From Collybia mongolica (taxonomy: Eukaryota; Basidiomycota; Agaricomycetes; Agaricales; Clitocybaceae), in the NCBI GenBank assembly GCA_013420905.1, contig JAAXNY010000004.1:124001-188000 (forward strand): a DNA stretch of 64,000 nt. Reading direction: 5' to 3'. Shown here piece by piece: positions 44,594 to 54,596 of the stretch. Numbering within the stretch: position 1 is the first letter of the stretch; each line of letters opens with the position of its first letter. The notes beneath the pieces are model-generated. The model saw only the letters and a list, made by a program, of their open reading frames with translations, did not search any database and was not told the origin of the DNA. The position numbers and the translations under genes were made by a program.

Positions 44594-45809
44594 TGAAAGG
44601 GGGCTCCTGGGCTATAAGTGCGCTGATGCTATGAAATGTAATCCCTTACACACACACACCAAACTTAACAATCAACACACGAACAGTAGGAATCGCCTGT
44701 TTTGAGTTCGGGTTCAAGTGCTTAGAAGCACTAAGCTTTGAATAGTACTAGCCAAAGCCCTTTCCAATGATCTCTCGACGGGTTCGATTTAGACAAAAGC
44801 TTCAACACAGGTTCAAAAACCTGCTAGGTATATTTATAATATCTCTCGATCCAATAGACTGAGTACCAAGTGTACGTTCAATTATTAGTGATCCCAAGCG
44901 GATCTATAAGTCCAAGCGACTTATCAAACAATACAGTGCCAAGTGCACTAAGGCCAAGTGCCTAGTAATTCCAACGGACAATACGGTACTAAGTTCCAAG
45001 TGAACTAAGTTTCTTTAATTCTGTGGTTCTCCAATCAATTCCAATCAAGACACGTTGAAGCAATCTGATCCTTAATTCGGGCACGCAATAGTGTTTTAAC
45101 AAATGTGATTTGTATACTCTATAGTCGCGCGAAGTGGGGGCAAGATTCCTTGCCTTAGCGCTACTCATCTACAGTCTATTTATAATGTACAAACTAAATA
45201 TCATATGGAATTGTAAATTTTACACGGAACCGCGCTCCCGCGCGCCAAGAATCTGTATTCAATACTGACGCGTCTACTACAACTTGGCGCGCGCGCCATG
45301 CGTGCCAATTATGTCGTTTACTGGTTACTTATCAAATATTGAAAGAGCTGGCTAAACTCTTATCAAGTCCCGACCGCGCGCTCTGTTATTTAAAACAGCG
45401 CGGCACTGTCGTTTACTCCTCCTGATTGTCCTGGTTGCTATTCACGGTGTCCCGTCACTTCCGGTAGTTAACACCAAGTACCCCTGACTAGGATCGGGTT
45501 GTGCAAGTCCCGAATTTACAATTACTTCTCCTATTAATGATGATCCCCGGACTAATGATATCATACTACAACGGTTACTTATGAACTAAGACACCGAGGT
45601 TGTAACCGGGCATGGTGAATAGGACTAATAATAGACCGTACTCATAGTCCTCTGTACTGATAGTGTATTATCCATTAGACTAGTTCACTCTGATTAGCCG
45701 TCTCGGAGCTCGACTCTAATCCTTTATTACTGCTTACTTGGTTATTAGAAATGACACTAATAGCCTTACTTGTTGACTTTATAAGTGCAAACAATTTCGG
45801 GCCCTATCA
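44594..45809 (-). repeat. 5' LTR of A2
   Basis: 1,216 bp. Minus-strand TATAAATA at 44,831-44,838 is a promoter candidate. A CCAAGTG/CCAAGCG array spans 44,866-45,003. Confidence 0.92.
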
Positions 45810-45813
45810 TCGC

Positions 45814-46395
45814 GAAAACAATCGAATCGTTATGAACGATGGATCGCCCCTTCCGCGCAGCAACCCTGGAGAAACTCTACTTCAGTGCGTCGATCGCTTT
45901 TTCCAGGAAAACAACCCCGTTCCCCAACGCACTGCTGCGATGTTGGAGATCGTGTCTCCCGAAGTAGACTCGACTACAGTTGCGCAGGTCAACATGAACG
46001 AATTAGTAGATGATGATGAAGCTCTGAGGGAAGATCAGGCGGAAATCGCAGCAGCTGAGGCCTACGTTTTGGAACTCAAGCGCAAGTCGCGAGTCAAGTT
46101 CGATGGCGTTCAGATCCCTCAGAACAAGGCAAAAGCACGCGATTCACCTGCAGTTGCATCCGACGCGACACAATCCAGTAATTCCAGCTCATCCACCACT
46201 CAACCATCCCCCATATCGTCGACACAACCTACCAAAGCTGTTTATCCACCTGGTGTTCAAGTAACTAAAGATGATCCGCAACCAAAGGAAGAAGTCAATT
46301 ATCGCTACGCGGCTCCGATCGCATCCTGGATGCTCAAGTCACAGTTACTGCGCGCGAGATACTTGCGTCGTCCCCCGAAGTTCGGAAGCAAATGA
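45814..46395 (+). CDS. Gag C-terminal part and start of protease region, B1
   Basis: Resumes the gag frame after A2 (RENNRIVMNDG). Acidic linker (MNELVDDDEALREDQ), Ser/Thr/Pro-rich stretch, then NYRYAAPI, which by comparison with A belongs to the start of the protease module. The frame then departs (about 46,310-46,330) and ends at TGA 46,393-46,395. Compared with A, some 8-12 residues before the ILDAQVTV segment are missing, so a small out-of-phase deletion is likely. Confidence 0.7.
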   Translation, partial: ENNRIVMNDGSPLPRSNPGETLLQCVDRFFQENNPVPQRTAAMLEIVSPEVDSTTVAQVNMNELVDDDEALREDQAEIAAAEAYVLELKRKSRVKFDGVQIPQNKAKARDSPAVASDATQSSNSSSSTTQPSPISSTQPTKAVYPPGVQVTKDDPQPKEEVNYRYAAPIASWMLKSQLLRARYLRRPPKFGSK

Positions 46396-47006
46396 AAGAG
46401 GCAACTACCACGCGAAAGGTTCCTCCTTACATTAAGACTGCCCCAGCCTACGTTACTACCGACACCCGCCAAGTCTTTCAGCAATCACTTGCTGCGCACC
46501 AGGTTAACGAACTCCTCGTCGTTGCGAAGGAATCCTGCGCACTTCGCGCCATCAGTCCTCTCGTCGAGGGACTCCATGAGATTGAAGCTATCTTAGATCC
46601 GGGATCAGAGGTCGTCGTCATGTCAGAAGCTGTCTGGTTGACACTCAATCGCGCGCTCAACCCCGACGTCCGCATCTCCTTACAAGCCGCGAACTGCACC
46701 AAGGATCTCTCCAAGGGTCTGGTTGAGAACTTAGAACTCGAGATCGGCGGAATCAAGTTCTACTTGCAAGTGCACGTCATTCACGAACCAGCCTACGACA
46801 TTCTTTTAGGTCGCCCCTTCGATGTACTCACTGCCTCGCAGGTCAAGAATTCGACTAATGGCGATCAAGTCATCACCCTTTATGATCCCAACTCGGAGAA
46901 AGCCACCACTGTCCCAACTTTCAAACGAGGCAAGCCGCGATTCAAGATTCCTCCTCCTACTCCAGAACAACACGAATTACCAATGGCGGCGATCGGAAAT
47001 TTTTGA
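46320..47006 (+). CDS. Protease ORF of B1
   Basis: In frame -1 relative to gag, open from ~46,276. ILDAQVTVTAREILASSPEV leads into the aspartic protease with IEAILDPGSEVVVM (active-site Asp in DPGS) and DILLGRPFDVL. An ATG at 46,392 overlaps the gag stop (ATGA). It ends at TGA 47,004-47,006, immediately after AAATTTT (46,997-47,003), a good -1 slippery site leading into RT. Confidence 0.75.
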   Translation, partial: RILDAQVTVTAREILASSPEVRKQMKEATTTRKVPPYIKTAPAYVTTDTRQVFQQSLAAHQVNELLVVAKESCALRAISPLVEGLHEIEAILDPGSEVVVMSEAVWLTLNRALNPDVRISLQAANCTKDLSKGLVENLELEIGGIKFYLQVHVIHEPAYDILLGRPFDVLTASQVKNSTNGDQVITLYDPNSEKATTVPTFKRGKPRFKIPPPTPEQHELPMAAIGNF

Positions 47007-50000
47007 ATATCGAGGATTTGAGTGACCCAGACACTCAAGGAGAGATCCCATTCGTAGTTTCCGCGTATAAGCTTTCTCACACCACTCAATTATCCTCCAT
47101 TCCTTCTATTTACGATACCCATTCTATTCCAGGCTACGCTGTTTCAATCCGCTCCGCTACTCTTACAGATTCCACTCGTTCCACTTCTTACTCCGAAGTC
47201 GCAAACCCCGCGATCTATACCCAATTTGCTAAGTCGTTAACCCCTACTCCTGACTCAACTACATATACACTCCCCAGTAATAGTGCACCAAAATCCGATT
47301 TAGTTTCAAACTACTCCTCGTCCGATTCCTCTCAAGTTCCATCATCAGTTTCCGCGAAGCACGAGCGAACCGAGTTCGCTAAGTTCAAGTCAGTTTATCA
47401 GTCCGTGCCTGCATCGAGTCAGGTATCCGTGCCTGCATCGCGCCAGGTAGTCTCCGAAGTTATCGTGCCTGCATTGAGTCAGGTAGTCATGCCTGCATCG
47501 CGCCGGGTAGTCGTGCCTGCATTGAGTCAGGTAGTCGTGCCCGCATCGCGCCGGGTAGTCGTGCCTGCATTATGCCAGGTAGAGTCTCAAGTATCAAAGT
47601 CTGTTGCAAACCAGACCTTTCCCGAACGCCTCGCACTAGCTGTCAAGAGGAAGTACAAGCCAGTTGCGAAGAAAGTCAAAGCAGTTCCCGCAACCTTACC
47701 AGAGGATTTCCGCATCGTCCGAAACATTCAAGGCGATCCACTTGCATCCACTCCCATCCTTTCCCCAATCACATCCGACTTCACTCCAACGGGTCGTTAC
47801 AACGAAGATGGCTACAACATTATTGAGAAGAACCACCCTCCCGGATTTCTTATTTCGGAAGAGCGCCGATTCATGCACAACTTTATGATGATCAACAACG
47901 ATGGGTTCGCATGGAACGAGTCGCAGAAGGGTTCATTTCGCAAGGACTTCTTCCCTCCTGTCCGAATGGCCATTACCGAACACGTACCTTGGGCGCTCAA
48001 AAACATCCCCATTCCGCCAGGCATCTACAACGACGTTCTCGACATTGTGCGCGAAAAGATTGCAGCTGGTGTATATGAACAGTCGAACTCGTCTTACCGC
48101 TCAAAATGGTTTACCGTACTTCGCAAAGGCGGAGGCAAGTTACGAATCGTACACGACCTCCAACCACTCAACGCAGTTACAATTCGCGATTCGGGAATGC
48201 CGCCGTACACTGAACAGCTCGCTGAGTCGTGCGGAGCTCGTGCATGTTACGGACTTCTAGATTTATTTGTTGGATATGATGAACGCGCACTAGCAGTTGA
48301 GTCTCGCGATCTCACAACATTCCAAACCCCTCTAGGAACGTTCCGACTCACCTCAGTACCAATGGGATGGGCTAACTCGGTCCCCATCTTCCACGGCGAT
48401 GTAACGCATGTTCTACAAGACGAAATCCCAGACATCACAATCCCATTCATCAATGATGCGCCAATCAAAGGTCCACCCACGCGTTACGAACTTCCAGATG
48501 GATTGTACGAAACTCATCCAGATAACCCAGGCATTCGTCGATTCGTTTGGGAGCACTTCCAAAATCTCAATCGAGTCGTCCAGCGCATTCGCTATGTCCA
48601 TTGTACCTGGTCAGGTCCCAAGGCCTTTCTTTGCGTTCCCGAAACCCTTATTGTCGGACACCGGTGTACGTATGAAGGAAGACAAGCAGTAGAAAGTAAA
48701 GTTGCCAAGATTCGCGATTGGGGTCCTTGTACCAACCTCTCAGATGTCCGAGCCTTTCTAGGCACCGCTGGCCTCATGCGCATTTTCATTAAGGACTTCG
48801 CAACCATAGCTCGACCCCTCACTTGTCTCACACGCAAGGACACCGAATTTGTCTTTGGACCCGAAGAAAGGGCATCCCAGGAAGCCCTCAAGCATGCAAT
48901 CATTCATTCCCCCGCAGTTCGTACTCTCGACTACACCAGCGAGCGACCCGTCTACCTCTCAGTGGACACTTCTTACATCGCGATTGGCTATGTTCTTGCG
49001 CAGCAGCGTCCCGACTCACAAACACAACGATACCCTAGTAGATTTGGGTCCATTCTCCTCAACGAACGCGAAGCAAAGTATTCACAACCGAAGCTCAAGC
49101 TATATGGCTTATTCCGCGCACTACGTGCCACGCGACTTTATATCATAGGAGTGAAGCATCTCATTGTCGAAGTTGACGCGAAATACATCAAAGGCATGCT
49201 CAACAACCCAGATATCCAACCGAACGCCACTATCAACTGATGGATCGCAGGTATTCTCTTGTTCGATTTCAAGCTCGTCCATGTTCCAGGAGTCACACAC
49301 GGACCTGATGGACTTTCCCGCCGAATTGCGCAACCCGAGGATCCTCCTCCGGAAGATGATGACTTTGAAGATTGGATCGACCGCGCGTATGGATTCATGC
49401 ATCTCATCAACAGAGTCCCAGTCACGCACAACGCAAAAACCTACGTTTCGCTCATTACACTCAAGACATCTGACAGCAATGCTTTCCGTTTCACTCGCAC
49501 CCCATCCTCCTCTTTCGCAGATTATCGATCCACCTTCACCGACACCATAGAAACATTTCCCGACTTTACCCCTCCACCACCTCCTCCAGCAGACGAAGTA
49601 GCTATTCCGCGAAGTAAAGAACAGGACGACTCCGACTTGAGACTTAACACCATTGTCACCTTCCTCCAAGGTACCCAGCGACCCTCCGGCATGAATGATC
49701 AAGACTTCAAGAGACTAATTCGATATGCGCAACTATTCTTCTTCAAGGGTAAAGTATTATGGCGTAAGGACATTCATGGTTTTCATAAAGTAGTCATTCC
49801 CCCAATTCGTCGCTTGGCACTGATAATCCAAGCGCACGACTTTGTGGGGCATCGCGGTATTTATCCGACAAAAGCTCACCTTATTGAGCGTTTCTGGTGG
49901 CCCCATCTCCGAGCGAACGTCAAGTGGTTTGTGGATTCTTGCCACATCTGCCAAACCCGACAGACGCGAAAGATCAATATTCCGCCCGTAGTCGCGATGC

Positions 50001-51022
50001 CTGCTCCGCTGTTTCGCAAGGTATACATCGACACAATGATGATGCCTAGTGCGGGAGGGTTCCGCTACGTCGTACATGCTCGTTGTTCTCTTTCTTCTTA
50101 TCCCGAAGCTCGCATGCTCCGCGCAGAAAATCATGAAACTTTAGCTGACTTTATTTTTCAAGATATTATTTGTAGGTGGGGTGCCCTCTCTGAAATAGTC
50201 ACGGACAATGGGGGACCCTTCGTCAAGGCTGCGTCCGAACTTGCAAACCGACACAAAATTCGACATATCACTATTTCGGGATACAATGCGCAAGCCAATG
50301 GTCCAGTAGAGCGCAAGCACTGGGACCTGCGACAAGTCCTCTACAAGATCGCAGATGGAGTTGAGAAGAAGTGGTTCCGAGGATTTTACTCTGCACTTTG
50401 GGCGGAGCGCATTACCCCAACGCGCACTCTAGGCTACAGTCCTTACTTCGCGGCGCACGGTATTCATCCCATTTTACCTTTCGACATTGATGAGGCAACA
50501 TACCTTCTCCCTCCTCCTGATTCCATCCTCAGTCCGGAAGATCTCATCGTTCGTCGTGCTCGTCAACTTCAGCGTCGCCAATCTGATCTGGAAGACCTCC
50601 GTCAACGCGTGTTCAAAGCTCGCCAACAACATATGCATCGATTCTCAGCACAACACCCGACCAAGATCAAAGATTTTAACTTCGCGCGCGGTGCACTTGT
50701 CCTGATGCGCAACACGCAGATCGAGAAATCCCTCAATCGCAAAATGAGACCTCGATACTTGGGACCTTATATCGTCGTGTCCCGCAACCGTGGAGGAGCT
50801 TACATCTTGGCGGAGTTAGATGGAACAATCCTGGCGTCACCGGTAGGAGCCTTCCGCGTCATTCCTTACTACGCGTGCACTTCGCTTCCTTTGGCTGGCA
50901 TACTTGACAAAATCGACATATCTCGTGCGGAACTGCAGCGCAGAGAAGATTCAGACGAAGCTGATGAAGAATACAATGGAGCTGATTTCCCCGACTTCAC
51001 CGATGACGATAACCATGATTAG
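47003..51022 (+). pseudogene. Pol of B1 with a changed RT active site and a premature stop
   Basis: RT, RNase H and integrase of family B. The first part (47,003-49,240) holds VPMGWANSVPIF and, at the catalytic site, FIND (48,446-48,457) where family A has YIDD; the first catalytic Asp is Asn. An in-frame TGA at 49,238-49,240 interrupts NATIN-WIAGILLF, where A has Arg. The second part (to 51,022) holds the integrase with AHDFVGHRG and CHICQTR zinc ligands and a DDE core (YIDTMMM, VTDNGGPF, NGPVERKH), then YLGPYIVV. Both changes fit CpG transitions. Likely inactive without help in trans. Confidence 0.85.
47404..47583 (+). repeat. 24-bp minisatellite in the B pol N-terminus
   Basis: Seven 24-bp units of the form GTGCCTGCATYGMGYCRGGT plus AGTC, six in register in three pairs and one 12-bp interruption at 47,452-47,463. 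Units alternate, encoding VPALSQVV and VPASRRVV, so the higher-order repeat is 48 bp. It lies in the linker between protease and RT. Confidence 0.8.
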
Positions 51023-51192
51023 TTATTTATTTCTCTTTCCCATTCTCTCCCATTCTCCCCTTTTAATTCGCCTCTTTACTTCGCAAATTTCTATGGACTC
51101 TCTCATTCCCCACCCCTACTCAGTTTACATCGTCTCTCATCAATTGCGCACTTACTAGATTCTATTTCCTTTCCCTCATGCCTTCTTCCTGG

Positions 51193-51220
51193 GGACAGTC
51201 AGTATTCAGTCTAGGGGAGG
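51193..51220 (+). other. Internal duplicate of the PPT motif, B1
   Basis: GGACAGTCAGTATTCAGT followed by CTAGGGGAGG. It matches the terminal motif (53,565-53,593) at nearly every position but lies between pol and the accessory gene. Confidence 0.7.
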
Positions 51221-51396
51221 AGGCCCCCCCCCCTTTTGTGCCTTATTCATTTCATTTTCTTTTCACTCTACCTTACTTCGCGATCTTTCTTTACTAATTC
51301 ACACAAGGCAAGAACGAAAATCTGCGCATTGCTATTGCGCGCGACTCAAGATATACACAACGAGATGTAAAAACAAAAAATCTTCCAAACCCCCTT

Positions 51397-53070
51397 CTAC
51401 TTCTTCGCAGCGGCGTCCAACTCGGCCTTTTGGGATCGGAGAGTCGCAATCATGGCAAGGTGGACGTCCACCAACGTCTCGAGACGCTGGATCTCGTCCC
51501 CCAGGTGCTTGGCCTGCATTCCTGCAACTCCGCGTGCGTTTGAGATGTCCAAGGTAGGGGCCTTGGCCTGCGAGTTCGATTGAGATGCCCCAGTTGCTAC
51601 CTTTCCACCTCTCTTGTAAACCTTTCCAGCGGCGGACATCACAGGTAGTTTGACGTCAGTACTGGTGCGCGCCCGGCGCGGCGGATTTGGACTTCGACGA
51701 ACAGGGGGTTCTTCTTTGACCACGGGCGTAGTTTTCTTCGTAGGAGGGATGACGATTGTCGGGGAGATCTCCTCGATGTCGTCCGACCTTTCTTCTTCGT
51801 CTGACCCCGCTGCATCCTCATCCTCGTCGTCATCTTCGTCAACTTCCTTCGTCTTCCCCTTCACAACTTCTACTTCCACATCCTCATCATCCACATAGAA
51901 ACCTTCCAAGGTATCGAATCCGTCTCCATCCTTGGCGTCCGGGAATCGCGGCGCAAATTTCTGAGCTCTCGCAACACAGGGCTTGCGTTTGAAGGCGCAC
52001 CCATGGCATCTGTTCTCCCCCTTCGCCCCGACGCAGACCTTTAGGTTGGACCCGCGACATCCCTCGCAACGATGTTTGTAGACCTGGGAGATGGACGTTC
52101 AACACGAATCGACAGACAAAACAAAAGAATGAACCACGTCGGACAACTGCGTGGCTTCTCCCAAGTACGCAGTGTACGCCTTAGTGACCCCGCGACCCCT
52201 CCTCCGCTTCACTTCTCGCGCCGCTTCATCCCCTTTTGCCGCAGTTTTCCGTTTCTTCCCCGCCACCTTTGTTACAGGTTTGGAGTTCTCGGGCGATGTG
52301 TCTCGCGGAGCCACAGCAGAGGAGGACTCTGCTCGAGTCGTTTTTGGCCTTGCAGTAAGAACTATGCCATCAAACAACACACCTTTTTTCTTGAAAACCG
52401 GACAAGGTTTGGGCCTTGTCGGGGTTTCCGCCGGTTCTTCATCATCTTCGTCACTCTCCACCACCGCTTTGCTCTTGACCCTGGTACTACCTTTCTTCCC
52501 TGCGACCTTCGGCGTCGCACTCACTCCTACGTCGTCCTGCTCTGCCACCACTTTCGGGGCTGTTTGCTCTGGTCCTCGAGTTGTTGAATCGCGCCGTTCT
52601 GAGGGACCAGGTGAAGGCACTACAAGGGGCGCCCCCATCTCGCGCTCGGGGGTCGTGTTCCAGTCCAACCAATCCCGGTAAGCATCAGCGATCGTCGCCC
52701 ACCCAGGCTGGATGTTCCTCCGAATGAATTGGTCGAGGCGTTCGACAAAACCTTTCGTAGGCTCCTCGAATTCGTGTTTGGTACGGTGCAAACGGTCGAT
52801 TTCACCCTACATTCGAAAAACACGGCAGTTAGTTAGGAAAACGAGCTTTGAGCCGTTGAAGGAAGACTACGGCGGAGAAGAAGTTCACAAAAACACGATT
52901 TCACTCACCTGGGCGCGTGCGAAACGCCTCGCGAATTTCAGACCATCCTCAGCACTCAAAACAGCGGGGAGGGCGTCGATCCGGGCCAACTGGGGCTTCA
53001 GGGTTTCGTCAAGGTAACCCAACGTTGTCGGGAGGTCAGGAACGGGAGTACTAGAAGTTGAGGAAGACAT
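51397..53070 (-). CDS. Accessory gene of family B: Zn2Cys6-like protein (B1 copy)
   Basis: Antisense to gag-pol and convergent with it. Three exons: 52909-53070 (ATG at 53,070), 52138-52806 and 51397-52083; 1,518 nt, 505 residues. The second intron (donor GTGGTT, 54 nt) is the less certain one. Features: a MSSSTSST start similar to acc1 of A, a charged middle (KKRKTAAKG and KRRRGRG, likely nuclear signals), a cysteine cluster at residues 283-313 (CX2CX7CX8CX2CX6C), an acidic stretch (VDEDDDEDED), and a C-terminal helix DEIQRLETLVDVHLAMI that could form a coiled coil. It is inferred to be a nuclear DNA-binding protein. No retroviral domain. The copy in B2 appears identical. Confidence 0.8.
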
Positions 53071-53564
53071 TTTATTGATAAGATTAGATCACGGAGGGGC
53101 GGGCGTTGACTCGGTGTTTGGAAGTGGAGTGGGAATGAGAGAGAAAAGAACGGGTGAGAAATTGCCATGTTGACTTTCAGGAACCAACCAACACATGACC
53201 GTGACGTGTCTCCCCTTTTGGGCCTTGACCACGCGTCAACGATCGACACTTCTCCCGCAACACGGAGCGTCCGCCGGATCAAATCTATTTTTGTTGCCTT
53301 CATCAGAATCCTCTAAGTCCAACTTCGATCATTCGCTTACCTTCGCATGTTCCTTACTTCGCGAGCATCTCTGCTTACTTCGCCATGACCCCCTGCCAGC
53401 ATCCCCTACTTCGCACACGCAATTGCAAGACTGAAATACAGGAATCCCATTGTAGTCGTCGCCTTTGCACCCTTCAAAATCTCCGAGCTCCGATTCACAT
53501 TTTGCCACACCGTTACCTCATGAATTTCACCCAAAAACGTTTTCACCGACATCCGATTGACTGT

Positions 53565-53593
53565 GGACAGTCAATATTACAGTCCAGGGGAGG
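53565..53593 (+). other. Polypurine tract and GGACAGT motif of B1
   Basis: GGACAGTCAATATTACAGT then CCAGGGGAGG, directly abutting the 3' LTR. Confidence 0.7.
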
Positions 53594-54596
53594 TGACAAG
53601 CCTAGCTCGGCGCTAGGCATGTTATTCCTCGTTCAATCGTATTTCGCGCTCACAAGTATACCCATTTCCTACTCTCATTCGCGCGCATCTACACACGGCT
53701 TACTTCACGCGCAATCCCTCATTCTCAATCTTACTTCGCGACTCTCATACACGCTTATTTCGCAAACTTCTCTCTTACTTCGGGATCTTCGGGCTTGACC
53801 TACTTCGCGCGCTTTAACTCTGTTCCGTCTCGGGGACCCCGGGAACGCCACTCCACAAGTCGGTCGCGGAAGTCCTTTCCGTCTCAACGACCCTGCTCCG
53901 TTTCCGATCAAGGATTGACATCCCGGCGTTCAGTTAATTAGTGATCTCCGTTCTAGGCACGCTCGCCTTATCTCTTAGGTATTCCTTAGTTCGCCGTCGC
54001 GCGAGTTTATCTTAATTTAGTAGTTTGTATCTCGACTCACCTTTCTCCTACTTGAAAATTTTACCTTACATCTCCATTTAGATTCCATGTAGTTAGTATA
54101 AAAACCTCTGTACTTTACTACTAGAGAATCAGGACACTTTCCCCTCCTCTCTACATCTAAACTTCGCTCTCAAACGCTTCTGTGCATACTCAACAAGTTC
54201 ACAACTGCTCCGACTTATTGACACGAAGTTCGCGCACGCCTGTATACGTTTCGTTCGCGAACTACAGGGCAGCACCTTAATCGTTGTCGTCTTAAGCTCG
54301 CGACTTTGTGCGCGGAGAATCTCGAACCTCTAAGTCCGCATTTCAGTTGCGCGTTGCGCACTTTGCGTCTTTTAGTGTTGAAGTCTCACAACTCGTTTGG
54401 TTTGTTAGTCACTAAGCGTACCTCTTACTTCGCGCGTGTTACGCACTCCCCTTGGTAATTCTCCGTACTCCGAACTGTGCACTGATATCTTCTCCCTCCT
54501 TTTGATACAGAAAACACCCCTCACTTTCTAGGAGAGGACCTGCGAGATAAGAACGCGCACTTAGTTCTCACATCTCGCACGGACTCGTAACTGTCA
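53594..54596 (+). repeat. 3' LTR of B1
   Basis: 1,003 bp; followed by GCGC (54,597-54,600), the second copy of the target duplication, and then by A1 pol sequence. Confidence 0.92.

Larger units (their letters stand above)
31595..45809 (-). mobile_element. Ty3/gypsy element A2 (14.2 kb, youngest, structurally complete)
   Basis: LTRs of 1,216 bp (31,595-32,810 and 44,594-45,809) differ at only two positions. Target duplication TCGC (31,591-31,594 and 45,810-45,813). Coding order on the minus strand: 5' LTR (right), PBS, gag, protease, pol, then antisense acc2 and acc1, PPT, 3' LTR (left). Gag, protease and pol frames are open and have intact active-site motifs. The only lesion found is a 14-bp deletion in acc1. 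Confidence 0.93.
28734..54596 (+). mobile_element. Ty3/gypsy element B1, inserted in A1 pol and itself carrying A2
   Basis: LTRs of 1,003 bp at 28,734-29,736 and 53,594-54,596 differ at four sites. Target duplication is GCGC. Order: LTR, PBS, gag, [A2], gag end, protease, RT, RNase H, integrase, antisense accessory gene, PPT, LTR. Without A2 the element is about 11.6 kb. The pol carries an RT active-site change and an in-frame stop, so it is probably defective as an autonomous element. Confidence 0.9.

Noticed and set aside
46392..46395. ATGA overlap of gag stop and protease ATG as a re-initiation signal
   Set aside because: Conserved protease residues (ILDAQVTVTAREIL) lie upstream of this ATG in the same frame, so the true junction is upstream.
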